A DNA stretch of 64,000 bases, taken from NCBI RefSeq assembly GCF_003667705.1, contig NZ_CP033019.1, positions 434,001 to 498,000 of the forward strand, given 5' to 3'. The notes under the pieces are model-generated. The model made no database searches. It saw only the letters and a program-made list of their open reading frames with translations, and had not been told where the DNA came from. The DNA comes from Janthinobacterium agaricidamnosum (GTDB lineage: Bacteria > Pseudomonadota > Gammaproteobacteria > Burkholderiales > Burkholderiaceae_D). The stretch's first letter is position 1. Each line of letters begins with the position of its first letter. Position numbers and translations under genes: made by a program. This document shows, in pieces, positions 52,270-60,866 of the stretch.

Positions 52270-53355
52270 ATGCAGTACATGGATAAACGTTTCGAGCCGC
52301 ACGCCCGCCTGGCAGCCATCATCTTCTTGTTGATCGGCTGCTTTTTCGTCTTGCGGCCCTTCCTGGCCGCCATGCTGTTTGCCGCTTGCGTGGGCATTTC
52401 CAGCTGGCCCCTGTACCTGCTGCTGCTCGACCGCCTGAAAGGCCGGCGCAACTGGGCGGCCGCCATCATGACCTTGTCATTGCTCCTGGTCATCGTGCTG
52501 CCGCTGGCCCTCGTCACCTACAACCTGGCCGATAACGTCTCGCGCATCTATGAACAGTTGCGTACGGCGCTGGAAACGGGCGGCCTGCATCCGCCCGCCT
52601 GGCTGGCCAGCATTCCCGTGGTGGGCGAAACCATCGCCGGCTACGTGGAGCGCCTGCTCGCCGATCGCGAGGAATTATTGAATTTGGGCAAGACGATGCT
52701 GGAGCCGGCGCGCCATTTCCTCGCTTCCGGCGGCATCCTGCTGGGCACGGGCCTGGCGCAGACCAGCCTGGCCGTGTTCGTCAGCTTCTTCCTCTACCGC
52801 GACGGCCAGCAGCTGAGCCGTGCCTTGATGACGGGCGCCGGCCGCATCATCGGCGACAGCGCGCCCGGCGTGGGTTTGACCATCAGCCGCACCGTGCGCG
52901 GCGTCATGTATGGCTTGCTGGGCACGGCGCTGGCGCAAGCGCTGGTGGCCGTGGTGGGCTTCCTGATCGCCGGCGTGCCGGCCGTCGCGCTGCTGGGCGT
53001 TGCCACCTTCATTTTTTCGCTGATCCCCGTGGGTCCGCCTCTGATCTGGGGCGGTGCCGCCATCTGGCTGTTTTCAGACGGCCAGACGGGCTGGGGCATT
53101 TTCATGCTGGTGTGGGGCGCGCTGCTGATCAGCGGCGTGGACAACGTGGTCAAACCCATGCTGATCAGCCGCGGCAGCAGCCTGCCGTTTTTGCTGGTGC
53201 TGCTGGGCGTGCTGGGCGGCGTGCTGGCCTTCGGCTTCGTCGGCATCTTTATCGGCCCGACCCTGCTGGCCGTGCTGTACAGCCTGCTGCAAACGTGGAC
53301 GGTGGGCGAAACCACCGTGCCGCAGGGCAAGGATACGATTACGTTGAAGAAGTAA
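52270..53355 (+). CDS. AI-2E-family transporter (PerM/YdiK-like)
   Basis: This 361-residue membrane protein has about eight helices and the central soluble hairpin of the AI-2E exporter superfamily. Motifs such as SFFLYRDGQQL, FSLIPVGPPLIWGGAAIWL and GVDNVVKPMLI are typical. The family name comes from autoinducer-2 export, but many members, such as YdiK, have no proven substrate. The last base of its stop codon is adjacent to the stop of the convergent gene. Confidence 0.88.
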   Translation: MQYMDKRFEPHARLAAIIFLLIGCFFVLRPFLAAMLFAACVGISSWPLYLLLLDRLKGRRNWAAAIMTLSLLLVIVLPLALVTYNLADNVSRIYEQLRTALETGGLHPPAWLASIPVVGETIAGYVERLLADREELLNLGKTMLEPARHFLASGGILLGTGLAQTSLAVFVSFFLYRDGQQLSRALMTGAGRIIGDSAPGVGLTISRTVRGVMYGLLGTALAQALVAVVGFLIAGVPAVALLGVATFIFSLIPVGPPLIWGGAAIWLFSDGQTGWGIFMLVWGALLISGVDNVVKPMLISRGSSLPFLLVLLGVLGGVLAFGFVGIFIGPTLLAVLYSLLQTWTVGETTVPQGKDTITLKK

Positions 53356-54696
53356 TCAGTCGCGCAAGTCCGCATCGAGATCGCGTTCCTGCTTCGGAAT
53401 CACCTTGATCAGCACGATGCGGGGCCCGTTCATCTTCTTGACGACGATGTCGAAGTCGACAAAGGTGATGCGCTGGCCCTGCTTCGGAATGTCTCCCAGC
53501 TTGACCATGATCAAGCCGCCCACCGATTCCACGTCGTCCAGCCCCAGTTCCTCGTTTTCGATATCGATGCCGAGGATGCGTTCGAGCGAGAAGATGGGCA
53601 GGCTGGCCTTGCCGATCAGGGTGCCGTCGCTTTGCTTGAGCCAGTCGTTTTCATTGCGGCGGAATTCGTCGCGGATTTCACCGACCATGGCACCGAGCAA
53701 GTTATCGAGGGTGATGAAACCCAGCGGGCGCTTGCCCTTTTCGCCGATCAGGGCGAAGTGGGGCGCGCCGTCGCGAAAGCGCCGGAACAGTTCCAGGGCC
53801 GGCGTGCGCGCGGAAATGATGTCCACGGGACGCAAAAACGGCGTGAGCGAGGTGATCGGTTTGCCCGCCTGCTGGGCAAAGAACAGATCCTTGAGGTGTA
53901 CCACGCCCAACACGTCGTCTTCATTCGTGTCGAAATACGGGTAGCGGCTGAAGCGGTTGCGCAGCACCGTGTCGAGGTTTTCTTCCAAGGTGCTCGACGC
54001 GTGCAGGGCGATCACTTCATTGATCGGGCGCATCAGGTCCGATACCGTCATTTGTTCGAAATCGAGCGACTGCGCCAGGATGTTGCGCTCGTCGCGCGTA
54101 AACTTTTCGCCGGGCTGGCTGGTGCGCAGGATCAGTTTCAATTCTTCGGACGAATAGTGGGCATCGTGGCCGCCCTTGCCGGACAGGCCCGCCAGGCGCA
54201 GCACCCAGTTGGCGCTGGCGTTGAGCAGGTAGATGGCGGGATACATGGTCCAGTAAAAGCCGTACAGGGGAATCGCGCTCCACAGGCCGACGGCTTCCGG
54301 GTTGCGGATAGCCATCGATTTGGGCGCCAGTTCGCCCACGACGATATGCAGGAAGGAAATCACGCTGAAGGCGAGGACAAAGGAGATGCCGTGGATCAGC
54401 TCTTGCGAGGTGACGCCGATGGCGCCGAACAGCGGCTCGAGCAAGCCGGCAAACGCCGGTTCGCCGACCCAGCCCAGGCCCAGCGAGGCCAGCGTGATGC
54501 CCAGCTGGCAGGCGGACAGGTAGGCGTCCAGCTGGCCATGCACCTTGGCCAGGATGCGGCCCCGTAGTCCCTGTGTCTTGGCGATGGCGCGGATGCGCGT
54601 GCGCCGCAAGGTGACGATGCCAAACTCGGCGGCAACAAAAAAACCGTTCAGCGCGACCAGGAAGAGGGCGAGCAGGACTAGCAAGACATTGTGCAT
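53356..54696 (-). CDS. hemolysin-family CNNM/CorC-like membrane protein
   Basis: This 446-residue protein has an N-terminal CNNM (DUF21) domain with four helices (VALNGFFVAAEFGIVTLRRTRI). A pair of CBS domains follows (from SDLMRPINEVIALHASS), then a C-terminal CorC/HlyC domain (RILGIDIENEELGLDDVESVGGL). The family handles divalent metal efflux or homeostasis, especially magnesium. It ends base-to-base with the AI-2E gene. Confidence 0.9.
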   Translation of the reverse strand: MHNVLLVLLALFLVALNGFFVAAEFGIVTLRRTRIRAIAKTQGLRGRILAKVHGQLDAYLSACQLGITLASLGLGWVGEPAFAGLLEPLFGAIGVTSQELIHGISFVLAFSVISFLHIVVGELAPKSMAIRNPEAVGLWSAIPLYGFYWTMYPAIYLLNASANWVLRLAGLSGKGGHDAHYSSEELKLILRTSQPGEKFTRDERNILAQSLDFEQMTVSDLMRPINEVIALHASSTLEENLDTVLRNRFSRYPYFDTNEDDVLGVVHLKDLFFAQQAGKPITSLTPFLRPVDIISARTPALELFRRFRDGAPHFALIGEKGKRPLGFITLDNLLGAMVGEIRDEFRRNENDWLKQSDGTLIGKASLPIFSLERILGIDIENEELGLDDVESVGGLIMVKLGDIPKQGQRITFVDFDIVVKKMNGPRIVLIKVIPKQERDLDADLRD

Positions 54697-54762
54697 GGGG
54701 GCGCAAAAGATGGGCTGTTAAAACGTCATCTTAAACGACGAAGGCCGCCATAGCCTAATTTA

Positions 54763-54798
54763 GCCGCGCGCCCCGCCCGTGCAGGCGGGCGCGCGCGG
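54763..54798 (-). terminator. strong GC-rich hairpin downstream of MFS gene
   Basis: A 14-bp stem with one bulge (CCGCGCGCCCCGCC / GGCGGGCGCGCGCGG) lies 18-53 bases beyond the stop of the MFS gene on the minus strand. There is no T-run in that direction, so termination without Rho is uncertain. Confidence 0.35.
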
Positions 54799-54815
54799 CG
54801 GGTTTTTCGCGCTTT

Positions 54816-56150
54816 TCAGCCTTTGGCCGCCGTTTGCGGTCCGCCGCGCATGGCAAACACCATGACGGCCGAGACGATGGCGGGGATGGCGACGACGAGG
54901 AAGATCGTGCTGTTGGGCCAGTTCAGGCGGATCAGCTCGCCGCCGAGCACGGGGCCGATGATGGAACCGATGCGGCCCACGCCCAGGCTCCAGCCGATGC
55001 CCGTCGAGCGCAGGGTGGTCGGGTAGTAGCTGGCCGCCAAGGCGTTGACGGCTGGCTGGCCGCCCACCACGCAGAAACCGGCGATGAAGATCGTGATGAA
55101 CAGGAAGGCCAGCGACACGTCGGGACGGCCGATCAGGGCAATTGCCACGGCAGCGACCAAAAAGCACGGCAGCAGGATGCGGCGGAAGCTGGAGCGGTCG
55201 ATCAGCTGGCCCATGACGAGGGTGCCGATGGTGCCGCCCACTTGCAGGGCCGTGCCGGCCAGCACGGCGTTGGCCGTCGACAGGCCCGCTTCCTTGGCAA
55301 TCGTCGGCAGCCAGTTGGACAGGAAATACAAGTTCAGCAAGTTCATGAAATTGATGACCCACAACAAAATCGTCATCTTCGCGCGGCCGCCCGTAAACAA
55401 TTGCAGCACGGGTGCGCCCTTGTGTTCCTTTTCATGCACGACGTATTGCGTGTCGGCCGTGATGTTGACGGTGGGGTCGATGCGCTTGAGCCACTGCGCC
55501 ACCTTGTCGAGCTTGCGTTTCTTGAGCACCAGGAATTGCATCGACTCGGGCAGCAGGAAGAACATCAGCACGCCGATCACCAGCGGCACCACGCCGCCCA
55601 CGTAAAACACGGATTGCCAGCCGAAGGCGGGAATCAGCGCGGCGGACAATAATCCGCCCAGCACGGCGCCCAGGGTAAAGCCGCACGAGACGAGCATCAT
55701 CAGGGTGACTTTCTTGCGCAGCGGACTGTATTCGCCGGCCAGCGCCATGGCGTTCGGCATCACGGCGCCCAGGCCCAGCCCGGTAATGAAGCGTATCAGC
55801 TGCAATTGCTCGATGTTTGTTGCCAGCGGCGTGACCAGCATGCACAGCGAAAAGAAGATGGTCGAGCCGATCAGCACGGGGCGGCGGCCGAACTTGTCGG
55901 CCGTGATGCTGAAGACGAGCGAACCGACCAGCATGCCCAGCAAGCCCGCGCCAAACACGGGACCCAGGTTGGCCTTGCTGACATGCCAGTCGGCAATGAT
56001 GGCGGGCGCCACATAGCCCATCGCCTGCACGTCGAAGCCATCCATGATGACGCACAGCCCGCACAGGATCAGCATGCCGATCTGGAAGGAGCCGATCCTG
56101 TTGTTATTGATGAGATCGGGAATATCGATCGTCTTGCCTGCCGTGGACAT
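54816..56150 (-). CDS. MFS transporter, aromatic acid:H+ symporter-like
   Basis: This 444-residue, 12-helix major facilitator has the loop 2-3 motif FSITADKFGRRPVLIG and an N-terminal DGFDVQAMGYVAPAIIADW, typical of AAHS transporters (PcaK, BenK, MhpT). These take up benzoate-like acids with protons. The substrate here is unproven. It is downstream of a LysR-type regulator gene on the same strand with a 124-base gap. It starts at ATG 56150. Confidence 0.9.
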   Translation of the reverse strand: MSTAGKTIDIPDLINNNRIGSFQIGMLILCGLCVIMDGFDVQAMGYVAPAIIADWHVSKANLGPVFGAGLLGMLVGSLVFSITADKFGRRPVLIGSTIFFSLCMLVTPLATNIEQLQLIRFITGLGLGAVMPNAMALAGEYSPLRKKVTLMMLVSCGFTLGAVLGGLLSAALIPAFGWQSVFYVGGVVPLVIGVLMFFLLPESMQFLVLKKRKLDKVAQWLKRIDPTVNITADTQYVVHEKEHKGAPVLQLFTGGRAKMTILLWVINFMNLLNLYFLSNWLPTIAKEAGLSTANAVLAGTALQVGGTIGTLVMGQLIDRSSFRRILLPCFLVAAVAIALIGRPDVSLAFLFITIFIAGFCVVGGQPAVNALAASYYPTTLRSTGIGWSLGVGRIGSIIGPVLGGELIRLNWPNSTIFLVVAIPAIVSAVMVFAMRGGPQTAAKG

Positions 56151-56274
56151 GGTGATGCTCCTGTTTTTTTATGGTGATCGCGCCCTGCCGGCGAGGGAGG
56201 GGCGCGTGTTTGTCTCAGGCTTTATTACAATCGCTTTTGATTGATTATTCAAACGTTATTTTCGAATGGATTTA

Positions 56275-57189
56275 TCAGCTTTCCTTGTGAATCTTTGGCT
56301 GGCCCTGGATGGCGGCCAGGATGACATCGAGTGCCGGGTGCATGATCTTGCGTTCGTTTGAAATGACATAAAACTGTTCGCGCAGGGATGAGGCGTCGCC
56401 GACCAGCACGGCGCCGAATTGCTCCTCGATATCGGCCGCCAGGCTGGCCGGGGCGAAGAACAGGCCCAGGCCCTTGCGGCCAAACGCGTTGAGCATGGCG
56501 TTGTCCTCGAATTCACCGACCACATCGGGCCGCACGCCTTGCTGCACCATCCATTCATCGATGCGCCCGCGCAAGGCGTTATTGCGCGCCGGCAGCAGGA
56601 ATGGCGCGCCATGCAGGCTGTGCGGGAAGTTGTCGCGGTATTGTGCGGCCAGCGCGGGGATGCCGAACAGTTTCATGGCGCTTTCGCCCCACAGGTGGCT
56701 GGACACGCGCAGGCTGGCGCCGGCGGGCACGGCGCGGTCCGTCAACACCAGGTCCAGCTTGTGCAGGGCCAGGTCGGCCAGCAAGGATTCAAATTCGTCT
56801 TCCAGGCACACGAGCTTGACGGGCTGGTCCAGGCTGCGCGTGGCGTCCAGCATGCGGTAGGCCATCAGTTTCGGCAGGGAATCGGAAATGCCCACCGTCA
56901 AACGCATCTTTTCCGCGTCCGTATCGGCCAGCGCATCCTGCATCTGCTCGCCCAGCAAAAAAATCTGGTCCGCATAGCCGAGCGCCAGCCGGCCCGCTTC
57001 CGTCGGCACCAGGCGGCGTCCCTGCGGCTGCAGCAGGGAGCGGCCCAGTTCCTTTTCCAGCAGGGCCAGCTGGGTGCTGATGGTTTGCACGGCCAATCCC
57101 AGCCGTTCGGCCGCGCGCGTCACGCCGCCTTCCTTGGCGACGACCCAAAAAAAGTACAAATGGCGGTAATTGAAGCCCGTGGTTTTCAT
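56275..57189 (-). CDS. nhaR: LysR-family regulator, NhaR-like
   Basis: This 304-residue regulator starts MKTTGFNYRHLYFFWVVAKEGGVTRAAERLGLAVQ, which closely resembles the NhaR N-terminal helix-turn-helix. NhaR activates the sodium/proton antiporter in E. coli, but no antiporter gene is adjacent here. It is divergent from a DUF475/Ter cluster with a 115-base intergenic region that holds direct repeats. The 'NhaR' label is from sequence and does not fix the target genes. Confidence 0.82.
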   Translation of the reverse strand: MKTTGFNYRHLYFFWVVAKEGGVTRAAERLGLAVQTISTQLALLEKELGRSLLQPQGRRLVPTEAGRLALGYADQIFLLGEQMQDALADTDAEKMRLTVGISDSLPKLMAYRMLDATRSLDQPVKLVCLEDEFESLLADLALHKLDLVLTDRAVPAGASLRVSSHLWGESAMKLFGIPALAAQYRDNFPHSLHGAPFLLPARNNALRGRIDEWMVQQGVRPDVVGEFEDNAMLNAFGRKGLGLFFAPASLAADIEEQFGAVLVGDASSLREQFYVISNERKIMHPALDVILAAIQGQPKIHKES

Positions 57190-57199
57190 CGCGATATCC

Positions 57200-57246
57200 T
57201 ATCTTCTGTTTTTACGAAGTAATACTTCCATTATCTTCTATTTTTA
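57200..57246. promoter_or_regulatory. paired direct repeats in nhaR/Ter intergenic region
   Basis: TATCTTCTGTTTTTA (57200-57214) and TATCTTCTATTTTTA (57232-57246) match at 14 of 15 bases. They start 32 bases apart, about three helical turns. Between them lies a perfect GAAGTA-A-TACTTC dyad (57216-57228). This looks like an operator array for the adjacent LysR regulator. TATACT at 57264-57269 is a possible -10 for the plus-strand cluster. Confidence 0.6.
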
Positions 57247-57304
57247 AATGTGTGACATGTCCCTATACTATGTTTCATTAAATCTAGATAACGGGGAACT
57301 ATCG

Positions 57305-58378
57305 ATGAAGCATTTCAGAGTGTCATTTCTAGTGACATTTATCTGCCTGGGCATTTCCGCCTGGTGGGGTTACACGCACGGTGGCGTGCAGACGATGCTG
57401 GCGGCGCTCGGTATCGCGGTGATCCTGGGCGTGATGGAAGTCTCGCTGTCGTTCGACAACGCGGTGGTCAATGCCTCGGTGCTGAAGAACTGGGACAAAT
57501 TCTGGCAAAACCTGTTCCTGGGCGTGGGCATCATCATCGCCGTCTTCGGCATGCGTCTGCTGTTCCCGCTGGTCATCGTGGCGCAAGCGGCGGACCTGGG
57601 CTTGATGGAAGTATGGAATCTGGCACTGAGCAATCCGGAACAGTATTCGATGCACCTGACGAATCACCACGCGGAAGTGGCGGCATTCGGCGGCATTTTC
57701 CTGCTGCTGGTCTTCCTGAACTTCCTGCTGGACTCGGAAAAAGAAACGCACTGGCTGGGCCGTATTGAAGAAAAATTGGGTGCGCTGGGCAAGATCTCGT
57801 CGATTTCCGTGATGATCGCGCTCGGTACCCTGATGGCCAGCCTGTCGATGATCGAAGAAGGCCAGAAGCTGGTGGTCCTGACGGCCGGCCTGTGGGGCAT
57901 CCTGACCTACGTGGGCGTCGATGTGATCAGCGGCTTGCTGGAAGGCGATAACGGCGACGGCAACATGGGCGATATCATCAAGCGCGGCGGTATTGGCGGC
58001 TTCCTGTACCTGGAAGTGCTCGACGCCTCGTTCAGCTTTGACGGCGTGATCGGCGCGTTTGCCATCACCAAGGATGTCGTGATCATCATGCTGGGCCTGG
58101 CAATCGGCGCGATGTTCGTGCGTTCGATGACGGTGTTCCTGGTGCGCAAGGGCACGCTCGACGAGTTCGTTTATCTGGAGCACGGCGCGCACTATGCGAT
58201 CGGTATCCTGGCCGTGATCATGTTGGTCAGCATGAAGTTCCACATTCCCGAGATTTTCACGGGTCTGATTGGGGTGGCCTTCATTCTCGCCTCGCTGTGG
58301 TCGTCGATCCGCTACAAGCGCAGGATGGCCCTCGAAGAAGGCCGGACGGAAGCGCTGGAAGCGGTCAAGGCAGTGTAA
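57305..58378 (+). CDS. DUF475 TerC-like membrane protein
   Basis: This 357-residue polytopic protein has the TerC/DUF475 pattern: MEVSLSFDNAVVNASVLKNW near the N terminus and LEVLDASFSFDGVIGAFAI in the C-terminal half. These are two conserved acidic FDN/FDG motifs in membrane helices. TerC-type proteins are linked to tellurite resistance and metal handling. ATG 57305 is chosen behind GGGGA. It heads the Ter cluster. Confidence 0.9.
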   Translation: MKHFRVSFLVTFICLGISAWWGYTHGGVQTMLAALGIAVILGVMEVSLSFDNAVVNASVLKNWDKFWQNLFLGVGIIIAVFGMRLLFPLVIVAQAADLGLMEVWNLALSNPEQYSMHLTNHHAEVAAFGGIFLLLVFLNFLLDSEKETHWLGRIEEKLGALGKISSISVMIALGTLMASLSMIEEGQKLVVLTAGLWGILTYVGVDVISGLLEGDNGDGNMGDIIKRGGIGGFLYLEVLDASFSFDGVIGAFAITKDVVIIMLGLAIGAMFVRSMTVFLVRKGTLDEFVYLEHGAHYAIGILAVIMLVSMKFHIPEIFTGLIGVAFILASLWSSIRYKRRMALEEGRTEALEAVKAV

Positions 58379-58509
58379 AGAATGCGCGGCAAACGACTAC
58401 ACCCGTTTGTCGGCAAGTTGCAGCAAGCGTCGCCGCCGGCCTGGGGAGTCAGGCCGGTGGAGGACGCCAGGTGTTTGATCATATACAACCCACATAGGAG
58501 AAATACATC

Positions 58510-59085
58510 ATGGCAATCAGTCTGCAAAAAGGCGGCAACGTCAACCTGAGCAAGGAAGCCCCCGGCATTTCGAAGATGATCATCGGCCTGGGCTGGGATG
58601 CCCGCGCCACCGACGGCGCCGCGTTCGACATCGACGGTTCCGTATTCCTGTTGAAGGCCGACGGCAAGGTTCGCGCCGACGTCGACATGATTTTCTATAA
58701 CAACCTGAAGTCGAGCGACGGTTCCGTCACCCACTCGGGCGACAACACCACGGGCGCCGGCGATGGCGACGATGAAACCGTAGTCGTCGACCTGGCCACG
58801 GTGCCAGCCGAGATCGACAAGATCGCCGTCTGCGTGACGATTCACGATGCCGAAGCGCGCAAGCAAAACTTTGGTATGGTATCGAAAGCGTACGTGCGTT
58901 GCGTCAACGCCAACGGCAACACGGAAATCGCCCGCTTCGACCTGTCGGAAGACGGTTCGGCGGAAACGGCCATGGTCTTCGGCGAAATCTACCGCAATGG
59001 CGGCGATTGGAAATTCAAGGCCATCGGCCAGGGATATAAAGGCGGTCTGGGCCCACTCGCAGCATCGTTCGGCGTCGGCGTATAA
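58510..59085 (+). CDS. TerD-family protein 1
   Basis: This 191-residue TerD-domain protein has GGNVNLSKEAPG, GLGWDARATDGAAFDIDGS and the calcium-binding HSGDNTTGAGDGDDE loop. It ends KAIGQGYKGGLGPLAASFGV. TerD-type proteins bind calcium and act in tellurite/stress resistance modules on the inner membrane. GGAG precedes ATG 58510. It is a paralogue of the second TerD-family gene (59893). Confidence 0.93.
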   Translation: MAISLQKGGNVNLSKEAPGISKMIIGLGWDARATDGAAFDIDGSVFLLKADGKVRADVDMIFYNNLKSSDGSVTHSGDNTTGAGDGDDETVVVDLATVPAEIDKIAVCVTIHDAEARKQNFGMVSKAYVRCVNANGNTEIARFDLSEDGSAETAMVFGEIYRNGGDWKFKAIGQGYKGGLGPLAASFGVGV

Positions 59086-59157
59086 GTTGTAAATAATCAA
59101 GGCGGTCCGCAGCGCGGGCCGCCGCCATCACCATCATCGTTGAGGAAGGAACAGTTA

Positions 59158-59853
59158 ATGCCGGTTTTTAATGTAACAGGGGACGTCGACCCGTTTCTGC
59201 ATGTGTCGCTGGCCAAGGGCGAGAAGATTTATTGCGAATCCGATGCGATGGTGATGATGGAAACCAATCTTGAGCTGAAAGGCAAGATGACCGGCGGCAT
59301 AGGTGCGGCGCTGATGCGCACCTTTGCCAACGGGGAATCGTTCTTTCAGCAGCATATCGAGGCAATGCGCGGCGACGGCGACTGTCTGCTGTCGCCCACC
59401 TTGCCCGGCGCGATGCGGGTGCTCGAGGTTGGCGCCCAGCAATACATGATCAGCGACGGCGCCTTCGTGGCTGCCACGTCTGGCGTGGAATTGAAGGTGC
59501 GCACGCAAAGCCTTGGCAATGCGCTGTTTGCCCAGAGCGGTGGTTTTTTCATCACCGAGACGGCAGGCAGCGGCCAGTTGGCGGTGTCCGGTTTTGGCGC
59601 GATGTCGGAACTGGAAGTGACGCCTGGCAAGGACGTGGTGATCGACAATTCGCACGTCGTATGCTGGGACAACCGCCTGCAATACGAAATTTCCATCACG
59701 ACCGGCAGCAGCGGCGGCTTTCTGGGCAATTTGATCAATAGCCAGACCAGCGGCGAAGGCATGGTGCTGAAGTTTTCAGGCACGGGAAAAATCCTCGTGT
59801 GCTCGCGCAACCGCGCGGCCTTCCTCGCCTGGACGCAAAGCAAGCCGGCGTAA
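59158..59853 (+). CDS. TIGR00266/AIM24-family protein
   Basis: This 231-residue beta-rich protein starts MPVFNVTGDVDPFLHVSL and carries MKGG-like repeats (MTGGIGAALMRTFANGESFF, GGFLGNLINSQTSGEGMVLKFSGTG) of the TIGR00266/AIM24 family. AGGAAGGA is well placed before ATG 59158. Family members often accompany Ter genes. The biochemical role is unknown. Confidence 0.88.
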   Translation: MPVFNVTGDVDPFLHVSLAKGEKIYCESDAMVMMETNLELKGKMTGGIGAALMRTFANGESFFQQHIEAMRGDGDCLLSPTLPGAMRVLEVGAQQYMISDGAFVAATSGVELKVRTQSLGNALFAQSGGFFITETAGSGQLAVSGFGAMSELEVTPGKDVVIDNSHVVCWDNRLQYEISITTGSSGGFLGNLINSQTSGEGMVLKFSGTGKILVCSRNRAAFLAWTQSKPA

Positions 59854-59892
59854 CTAATATTTGATGTAACCAAGCAAACAGGAGCTATGCGT

Positions 59893-60474
59893 ATGTCTGT
59901 CAATTTGAGCAAGGGCCAGAAGATTTCTCTGGACAAAGAAGCTGGTACCACCCTGACCCGTATCACCATGGGCCTGGGCTGGGATGCGGCCAAGACCAAG
60001 GGTTTCCTCGGTTTCGGTTCGAAGACGGAAGCCGTCGACCTGGACGCCTCGTGCATCATGTTCGATGAAAACAAGGGCACGTCCGACATCGTCTGGTTCC
60101 GCCAGCTGAAAAGCAAGGACGGCAGCATTGTCCACACGGGCGACAACCGCACGGGCGCGGGCGATGGCGACGACGAACAGATCAATGTCGATCTGTCGAA
60201 GGTGCCGGCGCACGTGAAAAGCCTGGTCTTCACCGTCAACAGCTTTACTGGCCAGAACTTCTCGCAGGTGGAAAACGCCTATTGCCGCATCTTGAATGCC
60301 AGCAATAACCAGGAAGTCGCGCGTTTCAACCTGTCTGTGCAAGGTTCCCACACGGCACAGATCATGGCCAAGCTGTACCGCCATAACGGCGAATGGAAGA
60401 TGCACGCCATCGGAGAAAACGGCAACGGTCGCACGTTTGACGACCTGATGCCCCAAATTTCAGTGCATCTATAA
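59893..60474 (+). CDS. TerD-family protein 2
   Basis: This 193-residue TerD-domain protein (TerX/TerZ-like) begins MSVNLSKGQKISLDK. It has GLGWDAAKTKGF, VDLDASCIMFDENKG and HTGDNRTGAGDGDDEQ, the calcium-binding loop. I take ATG 59893 because AGGAG (59880-59884) is eight bases upstream; ATG 59887 is too close to it. It differs from TerD 1 in the insertion after the WDA motif. Confidence 0.93.
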   Translation: MSVNLSKGQKISLDKEAGTTLTRITMGLGWDAAKTKGFLGFGSKTEAVDLDASCIMFDENKGTSDIVWFRQLKSKDGSIVHTGDNRTGAGDGDDEQINVDLSKVPAHVKSLVFTVNSFTGQNFSQVENAYCRILNASNNQEVARFNLSVQGSHTAQIMAKLYRHNGEWKMHAIGENGNGRTFDDLMPQISVHL

Positions 60475-60551
60475 GGAGCAGTACGCAGCGGGCGGGGGAC
60501 GGACCGGATACCGGCCCTTGTCCGCTGCTCTATTTTGAAGGAGAGTATGTC

Positions 60552-60773
60552 GTGATGCGATTGCTGATAGCCTTGCTACTTCCGTGTCTCACGTTTTTCA
60601 TGCTGGGGCGCCCGCTGGCCGGTGCCGCCGCCTTGATCTTGCAGTGCACTGTGATCGGCTGGGCGCCGGCGGCCCTGTGGGCCCTGTACACGGTGAACCA
60701 GCATAAAACGGAGCAGGAACTGGAAGGTGCGTTAAGCCGCAGCTACATGCGCAGGCGTAGTCGCTTGATTTAA
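60552..60773 (+). CDS. Pmp3/YqaE-like small hydrophobic protein
   Basis: This protein of about 73 residues has two membrane helices (LIALLLPCLTFFMLGRP and ALILQCTVIGWAPAALWALY) and a basic, charged tail. It resembles Pmp3/YqaE stress-induced proteolipids. AAGGAG lies upstream of GTG 60552; ATG 60555 is also possible. It closes the Ter cluster. Confidence 0.75.
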   Translation: MMRLLIALLLPCLTFFMLGRPLAGAAALILQCTVIGWAPAALWALYTVNQHKTEQELEGALSRSYMRRRSRLI

Positions 60774-60779
60774 GGTCGA

Positions 60780-60793
60780 TTGATCTAAATCAA
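60780..60793. promoter_or_regulatory. perfect FNR/Anr-type site without obvious target gene
   Basis: TTGAT-CTAA-ATCAA is an exact match to the FNR/Anr consensus. It lies six bases after the Pmp3-like gene and before the terminator at 60818. The next gene is convergent, so a conventional target is not visible. Confidence 0.5.
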
Positions 60794-60817
60794 CCGGGCG
60801 CCAGGAATCCTTGCGCT

Positions 60818-60850
60818 AAAGCCCGTACGAGCGATCGTGCGGGCTTTTTT
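60818..60850 (+). terminator. rho-independent terminator after the Ter cluster
   Basis: A stem of 8 plus 4 bp (AAAGCCCG-T-ACGA / TCGT-G-CGGGCTTT) is followed by six T. It lies 45 bases after the Pmp3-like gene and 17 before the end of the convergent zinc-ribbon gene. Confidence 0.9.
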
Positions 60851-60866
60851 GTGCGCGTGCGAGGCG

